Source: Peptoniphilus phoceensis (GTDB lineage Bacteria; Bacillota; Clostridia; Tissierellales; Peptoniphilaceae). From it: DNA of 64,000 nucleotides. Every line of letters starts with the position of its first letter. Within the stretch, counting starts at the first letter, position 1. A program made the position numbers and the translations under genes. This document shows, one piece after another, positions 43,713-52,141 of this stretch. The notes beneath the pieces were generated by a model, which worked only from the letters and a program-made list of their open reading frames with translations, was not told where the DNA came from and made no database searches. Location: contig NZ_LN999807.1 of the NCBI RefSeq assembly GCF_001517665.2, positions 23,788-87,787 on the forward strand. The letters run 5' to 3'.

Positions 43713-44534
43713 TTATGCGATTTTTTCTACTTGTTTTAGGTTTTCTAAACTTTTAATGTTTTCTCTTTCTATATTATTTTCTTCTTCAATCTTTTCGTTA
43801 TAAATTCTATTTAGTTCTTCTTCTGTGACCTCACTTGGAAGAATGTCTAGGACAACTTTTCCCTTATTTAACATTATAATTCTGTCAGAATATTCTATGG
43901 CATTTTTAAGATTATGAGTGATCATAAGTGTTGTAATCTTTTCTTTTTTTATTAAATCATTTGTCTTATCCATTATTATCTTTGATGTTTTTGGGTCAAG
44001 GGCTGCTGTATGTTCGTCAAGCAAAAGTATTTTTGGTTTTTTCACAGTTGCCATTAAAAGAGATAGGGATTGTCTTTGTCCACCTGATAAAAATTTCACT
44101 TGAGTTTTTAATTTGTTTTCAAGTCCAAGGTCAATGGATTTTAATTTTTCAATTATTTTTTCATTGTTATCCTTGTCTATTAATTTTTTAAAAGTAAATT
44201 TGTGTCCTTTTTTTAAAGCCATGGACATATTTTCTAAAATATTTAAGCTTTGGCAAACTCCCTTTGATGGATCTTGGTTTACTTTTCCAATGTCAATTGC
44301 CCTCTTGTCTTCTGATAGTTTTGCAATGTCAACATCATCTAAGAGAATTTCTCCAGAATCTGGTAAAAGTGAACCAGAAATCATATTAAATAGTGTGGAC
44401 TTGCCACATCCATTTGGTCCTAGGATTGCAACACATTTATTTTCTTCGATTTCAAGGCAGAAGTTGTCAAATACTTGGTTTTCTTCTTCCATTCCCTTGT
44501 AAAAAGTTTTTGATATATTTTTAATTTTTAGCAT
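43713..44534 (-). CDS. ABC transporter ATPase for aromatic amino acids (TrpZ-like)
   Basis: 273 residues. Walker A GPNGCGKST near 37, signature LSGGQRQSL near 152, Walker B ILLLDEHTAALDP near 172 and H-switch MITHNLK near 203 are complete, in contrast to the ABC ATPase at 39801. The family is the ATPase of ABC systems with PF04392-type binding proteins (TrpXYZ in streptococci). It overlaps the permease gene by 14 bases and shares the Tyr T-box transcript. Confidence 0.9.
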   Translation of the reverse strand: MLKIKNISKTFYKGMEEENQVFDNFCLEIEENKCVAILGPNGCGKSTLFNMISGSLLPDSGEILLDDVDIAKLSEDKRAIDIGKVNQDPSKGVCQSLNILENMSMALKKGHKFTFKKLIDKDNNEKIIEKLKSIDLGLENKLKTQVKFLSGGQRQSLSLLMATVKKPKILLLDEHTAALDPKTSKIIMDKTNDLIKKEKITTLMITHNLKNAIEYSDRIIMLNKGKVVLDILPSEVTEEELNRIYNEKIEEENNIERENIKSLENLKQVEKIA

Positions 44535-45405
44535 TTTCTTCCCTCTTTCCCTTTAATACAGATAGTCCCTTTGAAGAAACATTGTTGTAAACTATAAAGA
44601 ATACTACTATTATTGCAGTTATTCCCTTTAAATCACTTGGAGCAAGTCCAATGTAAATTGAAATTCCGTAAATAATTCTATAAATAATTGCTCCAATAAT
44701 TGCTCTTGTAGTTCTATTTAAAAAGTTTGCATTTTTTAAGAAAGCATCTCCAATTATTACTGATGCAAGAGCAGATACAATTATTGCTTGACCCATTGTT
44801 ATGTCAGCATAACCATTAGATTGTGCCATTAAAGCTCCAGCTAAAGCAGCAAGTGCATTTGAAATTACAAGTCCAATGGCAATATATTTATCTGGATTTT
44901 TGCCAAGTGCCTTGACTAAAGTTTCGTTATCACCAGTTGCCAAAAGAAGGTATCCCTTTTCTGTCTTTAAAAACCAATCGAGAGCCATTTTTATAATGAG
45001 AGTGATAATTGCAAGAATTAAAATCTTTGGAACATTTTCAAAAAGTTGAAAAACAGTTTTGAAATCAAAGAAGGTAACATTTGGTGTACCTGTAATTCTT
45101 AGGTTCACTGAATATAAAAATGTCATTGTCAAAATTCCTGATAAAATTGCTTGGATCTTAAACTTTCTAAATAGTATATAAGTTATAAAACCACCAAGTC
45201 CTCCAGCTATTAGGGAAACAAGCATGGCAAGAACAGGATTCATGCCAAGTGTTAACATCTTTGCAAAGGCAAAGGCCCCAAGTGGAAAAGTACCTTCCAC
45301 TGACATATCAGGAAAATCTAAAATTTTAAAGGTTATTACTACTCCTATTGTCAATATGGAAAATATAAGACCCATGACAATGGATTCCATTATTACTGAA
45401 TTCAA
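44521..45405 (-). CDS. ABC transporter permease for aromatic amino acids (TrpY-like)
   Basis: 294 residues with eight to nine membrane helices of the branched-chain amino acid permease type (BPD_transp_2). TVEGTFPLGAFA-like sequence (SVEGTFPLGAF) near 35 and ASVIIGDAFL near 218 are family features. It lies 29 bases after the binding-protein gene. A single permease must serve both binding proteins in this cluster. Confidence 0.9.
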   Translation of the reverse strand: MNSVIMESIVMGLIFSILTIGVVITFKILDFPDMSVEGTFPLGAFAFAKMLTLGMNPVLAMLVSLIAGGLGGFITYILFRKFKIQAILSGILTMTFLYSVNLRITGTPNVTFFDFKTVFQLFENVPKILILAIITLIIKMALDWFLKTEKGYLLLATGDNETLVKALGKNPDKYIAIGLVISNALAALAGALMAQSNGYADITMGQAIIVSALASVIIGDAFLKNANFLNRTTRAIIGAIIYRIIYGISIYIGLAPSDLKGITAIIVVFFIVYNNVSSKGLSVLKGKREENAKN

Positions 45406-45434
45406 CTTTCTTCCTCCTAGAATTTATTTTTTAT

Positions 45435-46424
45435 TTATTCAACAACTTTCGCATCTTCCATTAATTTTTCGTCATCTGCTAAGCCAAGTGCTTCAGCTGT
45501 TTTTTTGTTTACAACTTTTCTTGTTTCAGTTGAGAATAAAACTGGAACTTCAGAAACTTTTTTTCCTCCAAGTATTTCACTTGCCATTCCCGCAGCTTTT
45601 TTTCCAAGATCAAGGTAATCCACACCAGCACTTATTAAAATTCCATTTTCAACTGGTCCTTCTTCAGATGCAAAGGAAGGAATCTTTGCTGCTTTAAGAG
45701 ATTCGGCAATTATAGATGATGCAGATGATACTGTATTATCTGTTATTGCCATGAAAATATCTATTTTTGGTTCAATTGTTTTTATTGATGTTGAAACATC
45801 ATTAATGTTATTTACTCCAACTTCAACTACATTTAGTCCAAATCCTTCAGCTGCCTTTTTAAGTTCTTCGACTTGGAATTTTGAATTGGCTTCATTTGTT
45901 GAGAACATAACTCCTACATTTTTTATGTCTGGGAAAATATTTAACATTTCTTCAAGTTGAGCTGAGATTGAAAAATAATCACTTACTCCTGTTATATTTC
46001 CTTCAGGTTCTTCTAAATTTTTTAATAAATCTGCTGATTCTGGATCTGTTACTGCATTAAATATTATTGGAATTTCCTTTTCACCATTTTTTGCTCCTTG
46101 AGCAGCTGGTGTTGCAATAGCATAGATCAAATCAACATTTTTGTCTTGGAAAGATTTTATAATTGATGGTACAACTGTCAAATCTCCATTGGCATTTTTA
46201 GAAATAATTTCAACATCTGGATTTGTCTTTTTAAGTTCTTCTTCAAAACCCTTTCTTGCCCTTTCAAGTGCAATGTGATCTGCAATTTGAACTACGCCAA
46301 CTTTTTTTGCAGTGCTTGTTTCTCTTGCAGCTTCTTCTTTAACAGCTTCATCATTTCCATTTTTTCCACAAGCCACAAGGACAAGGGACATAATAAGTAA
46401 AATAAACAACTTTCTAAATTTCAT
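45435..46424 (-). CDS. ABC substrate-binding lipoprotein, tyrosine-linked (TrpX-like)
   Basis: 329 residues. Lipoprotein signal with LVAC (Cys19), then a PF04392-type binding protein: GVVQIADHIALERARKGFEEEL, AIATPAAQGAKN near 120 and FSTNEANSKFQVEEL near 185. The transcript begins with a T-box whose specifier is a Tyr codon, so the ligand is probably tyrosine, though the family name suggests tryptophan. It heads a unit with the permease and ATPase. It is a paralogue of the protein at 46792-47766. Confidence 0.9.
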   Translation of the reverse strand: MKFRKLFILLIMSLVLVACGKNGNDEAVKEEAARETSTAKKVGVVQIADHIALERARKGFEEELKKTNPDVEIISKNANGDLTVVPSIIKSFQDKNVDLIYAIATPAAQGAKNGEKEIPIIFNAVTDPESADLLKNLEEPEGNITGVSDYFSISAQLEEMLNIFPDIKNVGVMFSTNEANSKFQVEELKKAAEGFGLNVVEVGVNNINDVSTSIKTIEPKIDIFMAITDNTVSSASSIIAESLKAAKIPSFASEEGPVENGILISAGVDYLDLGKKAAGMASEILGGKKVSEVPVLFSTETRKVVNKKTAEALGLADDEKLMEDAKVVE

Positions 46425-46441
46425 AAAAAACCTCCATAAAA

Positions 46442-46700
46442 TAAAAAAAGTCTTTCATCCACATTGGGACGAAAGACTGACTTCGCGGTACCACCCGATT
46501 TTATAATCTAAAAAGATTACCTCATTTTAAGGTCTAACAACCTCTAGCCTCAGATAACGGTGGCTTCCGTACTTGCCTACTAATTTCAACAAATAAGCTT
46601 TAGAGTGTATGTTAAATTTCCGTGTATTGCCTCGCACCAGCCGACAACTCTCTTAAATCATCAAAAATTCTTTTTTCTCTTTCAACGCTTTATTTAAATT
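46442..46700 (-). promoter_or_regulatory. T-box riboswitch with Tyr (UAC) specifier
   Basis: Minus strand has GGTGGTACCGCG (46484-46495), the tRNA-end-binding T-box sequence, with a terminator hairpin AGTCTTTC/GAAAGACT (46449-46478) and a U tract downstream. Stem I begins at AGAGAG and has GGTGCGAGG. The specifier triplet at 46607-46609 reads UAC and is followed by A, ten bases before the end of the ACTCTAAAGC block. The same block follows the specifier in the T-box at 47801-48056. Controls the TrpX-permease-ATPase genes. Confidence 0.92.
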
Positions 46701-46706
46701 AAATTA

Positions 46707-46735
46707 ATTATATTCTAGTAGCAGAACAAAGTCAA
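46707..46735 (-). promoter_or_regulatory. Promoter of the Tyr T-box transcript
   Basis: Minus strand TTGACT (46730-46735), spacer of 17, TATAAT (46707-46712). Confidence 0.8.
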
Positions 46736-46791
46736 GCCTTTTTTTATTTTTTTATCCCAAATTTTTATTTTTTATTAAATTGTGAAAATTT

Positions 46792-47766
46792 TTATTTTAA
46801 AACTTCAGCGTCCTTTAATTTTTCATTGTTAAGGTCAAGTCCAAGAGCTTCAGCAGTTTTTCCATTAATCTTTTTCTTAGAAGTCTTGTTGTCTTCTGCG
46901 TGAATATTTTTAATGTCTTCTCCCTTTAAAATTTTTATTGCCATTTCTCCTGCTTGACGTCCATGTTCATAATAGTCAACGCCTTCACTCATTAAAAGTC
47001 CCTTTGAGACTTGTCCTTCTTCTGCTGAAAGAGATGGAACTTTATTTTTTAATAAACTTTCCGCAAGAATTGGACCAGCTGATGCAACTGTATTGTCTGT
47101 TAAGGCATAATAAGCATCAATCTTTCCAGTTAAAGTTGAAAGAGCTTGACCAATGTCATTGATATTATTTATACCTACAGTTTCAAGTGTAAGACCAAGT
47201 TCATCACAAGCCTTTTTCAAACTTTCAACTTGTATCTTTGAATTGGCTTCGTTAGTTGAAAAAATTGTTCCTATAGTTTTTATATCAGGATAAATTTTTA
47301 AGAAGGATTCAAGTTGATCCTTTGCAGAAACTGCATCATTTACACCAGTGATATTTGTAATTTTATCTGGAGAATCAATAAGACCTGCTTCCACTGGATC
47401 TGTCACTGCAGAATAAATAATATTTTTATCTGGAAGAGCAGTCTTTGCTCCTTGAGCAGCTGGTGTTGAAATAGCATAAACTAATTTGTAGTCTTCAGCT
47501 TCAAATTTTTTAGGAACAGTTGTGGCAAGAGCTTGGTCTCCTTGCAAGTTTTCAACATCAATTTCTACATCAATTCCTTCTTCTTTTAGCCTGTCTTGGA
47601 ATCCCTTTAGTGCATTGTCAAGAGAAACATGTTCGATATATTCAATAGCTCCAACTTTTATTTTTTCTCCACTTTTTTCTTTTTTCTTATCTACTGCACA
47701 TCCAATAAGGGAAACTGCAAGGGCACCTAGACCTATAACTTTTACCATTTTCTTTAAATTTTTCAT
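46792..47766 (-). CDS. ABC substrate-binding lipoprotein, phenylalanine-linked (TrpX-like)
   Basis: 324 residues from the ATG at 47766, four bases after GGAGGA; the longer open frame from 47844 runs through the T-box and is rejected. Lipoprotein signal with LIGC (Cys23) and a PF04392-type binding protein like its neighbour: GAIEYIEHVSLDNALKGFQ, AISTPAAQGAKT and FSTNEANSKIQVESLKK. No permease gene follows, so it must share the one in the next unit. The T-box specifier is a Phe codon, which suggests phenylalanine as ligand. Confidence 0.9.
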   Translation of the reverse strand: MKNLKKMVKVIGLGALAVSLIGCAVDKKKEKSGEKIKVGAIEYIEHVSLDNALKGFQDRLKEEGIDVEIDVENLQGDQALATTVPKKFEAEDYKLVYAISTPAAQGAKTALPDKNIIYSAVTDPVEAGLIDSPDKITNITGVNDAVSAKDQLESFLKIYPDIKTIGTIFSTNEANSKIQVESLKKACDELGLTLETVGINNINDIGQALSTLTGKIDAYYALTDNTVASAGPILAESLLKNKVPSLSAEEGQVSKGLLMSEGVDYYEHGRQAGEMAIKILKGEDIKNIHAEDNKTSKKKINGKTAEALGLDLNNEKLKDAEVLK

Positions 47767-47800
47767 TTTGTCCTCCAAAAAATTTTTATTTAAAATAATA

Positions 47801-48056
47801 AAAAAATCCTCCACCCATATAGGGCGAAGGATTCGCGGTACCACCTAAATTCGAAATATAAATATTTCCTCTTTAAAGATCTAACAATCTCTAGTCTATG
47901 GTAACGGAGACTTCCGTGAAAATCTACTATCATTCAATCTTCATGCTTTAGAGTGAATATTACATATAAGCTAATCTGCGGGCTCTCACCATTTCCCACT
48001 CTCTTTAAGACTCACTTGATATCTTTCTCTCTTTCATGGCATTTATTATTTTATTA
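47801..48056 (-). promoter_or_regulatory. T-box riboswitch with Phe (UUC) specifier
   Basis: Minus strand GGTGGTACCGCG (47834-47845) with a terminator hairpin (47805-47832) and U tract. Stem I starts at AGAGAGUGGG. The specifier at 47955-47957 reads UUC and is followed by the same ACTCTAAAGC block as in the Tyr T-box. Controls the binding protein at 46792-47766. Confidence 0.92.
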
Positions 48057-48062
48057 GTGGAT

Positions 48063-48091
48063 ATTATATTCTTGTAAAAAATTTTTGTCAA
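48063..48091 (-). promoter_or_regulatory. Promoter of the Phe T-box transcript
   Basis: Minus strand TTGACA (48086-48091), spacer of 17, TATAAT (48063-48068), full consensus. Confidence 0.85.
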
Positions 48092-48122
48092 GACTAATTT
48101 TAATTTTCTTTTTATTTTTTAC

Positions 48123-48560
48123 TTAATTCCCTTGAACAATTTTAAAATCTATGTCGATTTCTCCACCTTCAGTAGGACTAGCTAAAAATTTATAATCAAC
48201 TTTATCTTTTTTTATTGGAGCAGAAGTCTCTCCATCTTTTCCAGCTTCAACAATTACAGGGTATTCTCCATTAATTTTAATTTCCACTGGATATTCACCC
48301 TTGTTTTTTATCCAAAAATTCACTTCACTTCCATTGGACTTTTCTAAAGAGCGCTCTTGTTGGAAAGCAGAACCTTTTTGACTTCCATTGTCAACAATGT
48401 ATAGCTCATTAGATTTTTTGTCAGCTTCTTTACTTTGATTGATGTTTTTCGCAATTTCTTTTTTATTTTTTTCTTCTGCATCCTTTGGATTTTTTGTGCA
48501 TGCTGATAAGCTTATAAAAGCTAAAGCAACAGCAATAACAGTTAAAATTTTTTTCTTCAT
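48123..48560 (-). CDS. Small lipoprotein with beta-rich domain, unknown function
   Basis: 145 residues from the ATG at 48560 (GGAGG upstream); the longer frame from 48617 only runs into the upstream terminator. Lipobox LSAC with Cys21, then a Lys/Glu/Asn-rich linker to about 55, then a compact domain of alternating strands (NGSEVNFWIKNKGEYPVEIKING, GGEIDIDFKIVQ). It is a paralogue of the frameshifted gene at 48670-49102: both share SNGS-VNFWI-N-G-YPV-IKING and TEGG-IDID-. Function not recognised. Confidence 0.8.
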   Translation of the reverse strand: MKKKILTVIAVALAFISLSACTKNPKDAEEKNKKEIAKNINQSKEADKKSNELYIVDNGSQKGSAFQQERSLEKSNGSEVNFWIKNKGEYPVEIKINGEYPVIVEAGKDGETSAPIKKDKVDYKFLASPTEGGEIDIDFKIVQGN

Positions 48561-48584
48561 TTTAAACCTCCAAATCTTAATTAC

Positions 48585-48622
48585 AAAAAATGCTACAAAA
48601 ATAATACTTTGTAGCATTAAAA
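48585..48622 (-). terminator. Terminator after the frameshifted paralogue
   Basis: Stem AATGCTACAAA / TTTGTAGCATT (48589-48618), followed on the minus strand by Ts, between the two paralogous genes. Confidence 0.85.
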
Positions 48623-48669
48623 AACAGATATAGAAATTTTAAATTACAAGATTATTAGAACTTTTAAAG

Positions 48670-49102
48670 TTAGTCTCTTTGAGCAATTCTATAATCTATG
48701 TCTACATTTCCGCCTTCAGTGCAGCTGGCTGTAAACCTATAATTTGAACTAAACCATCCTACTGATGCAGAAGTATGCCCTTGTCCTCCTGGTCCTATAA
48801 TATCCGCATTACTTCCATTAATTTTTATTACAACAGGATACCTTCCGTTGTTTCTAATCCAAAAATTCACAGTTGAACCATTAGATTTTTTTAAAGAGTA
48901 TGTTTGAGCAAATGCAGTGCCTATATGATGTCCTGAATCAATAAACATATCGTAAGGTACAATTTCTCTGTTTCCTTGATTATTAATATTGTACAATTTT
49001 TTCTTTATCTTGATAATTAACTGTGCAAGATTCTTTTGCAAATACAGGGACTGTAAGTAAAATACAACCTAATACTATTGTTGGAACTATAGATTTCTTC
49101 AT
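48670..49102 (-). pseudogene. Exported paralogue of the 48123 lipoprotein, frameshifted after the signal peptide
   Basis: An ATG at 49102, behind AGGAGG, opens a frame for a signal peptide (MKKSIVPTIVLGCILLTVPVFA) and about 17 more residues, ending at a TAA near 48985. A second frame (to 48670) begins upstream of that stop and carries the whole mature domain, similar to the lipoprotein at 48123. The frames overlap across an A-rich stretch (AAAGAAAAAATTG). One extra or missing base there would join them into one exported protein of about 145 residues. It has Cys after the cleavage site (KESC) and in TASCTEGG, where the lipoprotein has TASP-type sequence, so a disulfide is possible. It could also be a sequencing error or a slippery site. 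Confidence 0.7.
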
Positions 49103-49204
49103 TTTATCCTCCTAAAAATATATCTGTTTTCAAACAAATTATATAAATAGTTTATTTATTACCTGTAAAAATATTGTGATGTTTTTGTAAGTTTTAAATT
49201 TATT

Positions 49205-49387
49205 TTATTCATTTCTTCTTGATATTACATAAACAATAAAGCAAGTTATTAAAAATACCCCGATTACAAAAATATACTTGTAAATTAAATCTGAAACTAC
49301 TATTCCACTTGTAAAATACCTGTAGACATCAAAGGCTCCCATAATAACTAGTAAAATAAATAAATTTCTAAGTTGATGATTTCCCAT
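49205..49387 (-). CDS. Small membrane protein (60 residues)
   Basis: AAGGGAG lies eight bases before the ATG, 23 bases after the nadE stop, so it ends the hflX-yigZ-nadE unit. Two hydrophobic segments: about residues 8-24 (LFILLVIMGAFDVYRYF) and 36-56 (YKYIFVIGVFLITCFIVYVI). It ends in RRNE. No family recognised, but the ribosome binding site and position support translation. No clear terminator follows. Confidence 0.65.
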   Translation of the reverse strand: MGNHQLRNLFILLVIMGAFDVYRYFTSGIVVSDLIYKYIFVIGVFLITCFIVYVISRRNE

Positions 49388-49410
49388 AAATAATCTCCCT
49401 TATAAAATTT

Positions 49411-50127
49411 TTAAAATTTAAAACTTGGTGCCATAGATCTTTTGTGAGCTGAATTTTTGTGCATTCTGTCAATTTTTTCTTTGATTTCTTTTTCTGGAAC
49501 TTTTTCTCCCCTAATATAGGAATCGAGAACATCATAAGAAAAGCCCATTTCATCTTCGTCAGTTTGTCCCACCCAAAGACCTGCTGATGGTTTTTTATTT
49601 ATTATAAAATCAGGAAGTCCAAGTTCTTTAGCAACTTCAAAAATATCTGTCTTTAAAATATTTACTATTGGCATAAGATCTGCACCAGAGTCACCGTATT
49701 TTGTTGAGTAGCCAAGATACCACTCGCTGGCATTTGATGGACCAAGAACTAGGTAACCAAGGTCTTGTGCGTAGTAATAAAGTGTTGTCATCCTAAGTCT
49801 TGGTTTTATATTTGATCTTGCAAGTCTATTATCTGATGTAAAAGATGCCTTCATGAGTTCTTCAAAAGTTTTTGTAAGATCAATTGTCTTTGTTTCAAGA
49901 TCAAGAGCTTCTGCAACTTTTAGGGCATCTTCTCTATCTTTATCAATGCTGTCACAAGGCATAATTAGTCCAAGAGAATTTTCTGGGAAAACTCTTTTTG
50001 CTATAGCAGCAACTACTGCTGAATCAATTCCACCTGATAGTCCAAAGATAAATCCCTTTGCACCAACTTTTTTTGCATAATCTTCTACCCATTTTACTAA
50101 ATCTTCTGTAACTTTTTTATAATCCAT
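49411..50127 (-). CDS. nadE: NH3-dependent NAD synthetase
   Basis: 238 residues, no glutaminase domain. FGLSGGIDSAVVAAIAKR near 29 is the PP-loop; NASEWYLGYSTKYGDSGAD and IVNILKTDIFEVAKELG follow. It amidates deamido-NAD with ammonia and ATP, the last NAD step, complementing nadD at 5910. TAGGAG precedes the ATG, and yigZ ends eight bases upstream. Confidence 0.95.
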   Translation of the reverse strand: MDYKKVTEDLVKWVEDYAKKVGAKGFIFGLSGGIDSAVVAAIAKRVFPENSLGLIMPCDSIDKDREDALKVAEALDLETKTIDLTKTFEELMKASFTSDNRLARSNIKPRLRMTTLYYYAQDLGYLVLGPSNASEWYLGYSTKYGDSGADLMPIVNILKTDIFEVAKELGLPDFIINKKPSAGLWVGQTDEDEMGFSYDVLDSYIRGEKVPEKEIKEKIDRMHKNSAHKRSMAPSFKF

Positions 50128-50135
50128 AATATCTC

Positions 50136-50768
50136 CTAATAAATTATTTTTCCTTCTCTTGTTGGAAGTTCAATTTCTTCTAAGTCTTCTTTTTCAAAAT
50201 TTGCACTAGTTAAATCTCTTATTTTGTCTAAAATAGATTTGTCCTCGCCAATATCAATAGTGATTTCAACCTTGTCTGTGTAATTTTCTTCTATGATTTT
50301 AAAATTTTCATTGGCAAGAAGATTTACAAGAGCACCATGAAAGGTGTAATCGTATATTATTTTTGTCCTTGTAAAATTTTTTCTAACTACTCTTTTAGCT
50401 GCATCAAGAGCCTTTACAACTGCATCGGTGTAGGCACGCACAAGTCCTCCTGCACCAAGCTTTGTTCCACCAAAATAACGAGTCACTATGACAAGGACGT
50501 TCCTCATCTCTTCTTTCTTTAAGACTTCAAGCATAGGAACTCCAGCTGTTCCAGATGGTTCTCCATCATCAGAATATCTTTGAGTTAGTCCATCTTCTCC
50601 AATGATATAGGCGTGACAATTGTGAGTTGCAGACCTCTCTTCTTCTTTTACTCTATCAAGAATATCAAGGGCTTCTTCTTCATTTTTTACAAAAAAAGCA
50701 CGTCCTATAAAAATAGATTTTTTTATTTCAATTTCAGCTTTAGAATTTTTTAAAATCGAATTATACAT
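50136..50768 (-). CDS. YigZ/IMPACT family protein
   Basis: 210 residues. The N-terminal UPF0029 domain contains EERSATHNCHAYIIG near 45 and SDDGEPSGTAGVPML near 70, followed by YFGGTKLGAGGLVRAY near 105; a DUF1949 C-terminal ferredoxin-like domain starts near 140. Family members are thought to act in translation control; the bacterial role is unclear. It overlaps hflX by eight bases. Confidence 0.92.
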   Translation of the reverse strand: MYNSILKNSKAEIEIKKSIFIGRAFFVKNEEEALDILDRVKEEERSATHNCHAYIIGEDGLTQRYSDDGEPSGTAGVPMLEVLKKEEMRNVLVIVTRYFGGTKLGAGGLVRAYTDAVVKALDAAKRVVRKNFTRTKIIYDYTFHGALVNLLANENFKIIEENYTDKVEITIDIGEDKSILDKIRDLTSANFEKEDLEEIELPTREGKIIY

Positions 50769-52050
50769 TTACAATGTAATCCTTTACTTTTTCATATTCG
50801 CTCTCTTGAAGTCTAAGGTCTAAATAAATTCCATCATCTTCATACATAGGTTTTGCATCAAATTTTTCCACCAATTTGTAGAGAAAATCTGTGTCGTCAT
50901 AGGCAAATTTTAATTTCACATCAAAATATTTTTCTTCAAGATTATCTTCTATGATTTTTAAAAGTGCATCCATGTTTTCATCTTTTTTTGCAGAAATATA
51001 AACTTTTTTATCTGGAAGAACTTTTAAAGGTAAATTTATATCATACAAATTGACCTTGTCTACCTTGTTAAAGACAGTGATAATATTTTTGTCCAAGACA
51101 TCAATATCTTTTAAAATTGACATTGTAGTTTTGTACTGAATTTCTAAATCTTCACTTGATGCGTCTATTACATGAAGAATTAAATCAGAATATTTTATCT
51201 CCTCAAGAGTTGATTTAAATGCCTCGACGATTTTAGTTGGAAGTTTTGAAACAAATCCAACAGTATCAGAAATTATAAACTCACGACCAGATAATAGTCT
51301 TGCCTTTCTTGAAGAGGGGTCAAGAGTTTCAAAGAGCATATTTTTTACAGAAACTTCTCCTGAATCTTCTTCCTTTAACCTATTTAAAATAGTGGACTTG
51401 CCTGCATTTGTATAACCAACAAGTGATACAATGGGAATATTATTATTTATCCTCTTGTTTCTCGTTGTATCTCTAGTCTTTTTTGCCTTTTCAAGTTTTT
51501 CCTTAATCTTGTCGATTTCTCTTTTTAACCTTCTCCTATCAGTTTCAATGATTTGTTCACCTGGTCCTCTTGTACCAATTCCACCACCAGTTCTTGACCA
51601 ACCATCTATGCCAAGAAGTCTAGGAAGTTGATACTCAAGTCTTGCAAGTTCAACTTGGAGTTTCGCCTCATAAGTAGTGGCACGAAGGCCAAAAATATCT
51701 AAAATTAAATTTGTCCTGTCAATTACCTTTTTCTTTATTCTCTTTTCCAAGTTTCTCACTTGAATACCAGATAGCTCATCATTAAAGACAACAGCATCAA
51801 CTTCTAAAAGTTTTACCATTTCTTTAATTTCATCAACCTTACCTGATCCAATTAAATATTTTGGATTAAACTTATAAAGATTTTGTGTGACTTCACCCAC
51901 AACTTCTGCCCCATCTGCATATACAAGCTCTGATAACTCCTTCATAGAAGTTTCCAAGCTGTGAGGGTAAGCTCCGAGGTTTGTTCCTACAATTATAACT
52001 CTCTCTAATTTTTTATTTGAATTTAAATTCTCTAAATAAACATTATCCAT
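50761..52050 (-). CDS. hflX: GTPase HflX
   Basis: 429 residues. The HflX N-terminal domain (1-180) ends with GLRATTYEAKLQVELARLEYQLPRL and GGIGTRGPGEQ, then a coiled coil (about 180-205), then the G domain with GYTNAGKST near 214, DTVGFVSKLP and NKVDKV. HflX splits 70S ribosomes after stress. No ribosome binding site lies upstream of the ATG, and a consensus -10 ends six bases before it, so the transcript may be leaderless. It heads the hflX-yigZ-nadE unit. Confidence 0.94.
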   Translation of the reverse strand: MDNVYLENLNSNKKLERVIIVGTNLGAYPHSLETSMKELSELVYADGAEVVGEVTQNLYKFNPKYLIGSGKVDEIKEMVKLLEVDAVVFNDELSGIQVRNLEKRIKKKVIDRTNLILDIFGLRATTYEAKLQVELARLEYQLPRLLGIDGWSRTGGGIGTRGPGEQIIETDRRRLKREIDKIKEKLEKAKKTRDTTRNKRINNNIPIVSLVGYTNAGKSTILNRLKEEDSGEVSVKNMLFETLDPSSRKARLLSGREFIISDTVGFVSKLPTKIVEAFKSTLEEIKYSDLILHVIDASSEDLEIQYKTTMSILKDIDVLDKNIITVFNKVDKVNLYDINLPLKVLPDKKVYISAKKDENMDALLKIIEDNLEEKYFDVKLKFAYDDTDFLYKLVEKFDAKPMYEDDGIYLDLRLQESEYEKVKDYIVNV

Positions 52051-52056
52051 GACTAC

Positions 52057-52062
52057 ATTATA
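52057..52062 (-). promoter_or_regulatory. -10 box of a possibly leaderless hflX promoter
   Basis: Minus strand TATAAT at 52057-52062. By normal spacing the +1 base is 52050, the A of the hflX ATG. The -35 at 17 bases (TTTTTT) is poor. Confidence 0.55.
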
Positions 52063-52141
52063 CTACATAATGATGGGATAAAAAAACTCACATAATAGTA
52101 TTTAGCTTATTAAAATGTTATAATTGTACAAAGGAGAAAGT

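Noticed and set aside
45224-45697. 157-residue plus-strand frame opposite the TrpX/TrpY-like genes
   Set aside because: Spans the junction of two genes on the other strand and is rich in Leu/Gln/His in runs typical of an antisense frame.
47767-47844. N-terminal extension of the binding-protein gene through the T-box
   Set aside because: It would translate the terminator hairpin and place the lipoprotein signal inside the chain; the ATG after GGAGG gives a proper lipobox.
48561-48617. N-terminal extension of the small lipoprotein
   Set aside because: It translates the upstream terminator stem and has no ribosome binding site.
49368-49553. 61-residue minus-strand frame overlapping the nadE end
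   Set aside because: Out of frame with the conserved C-terminus of nadE and without a ribosome binding site.
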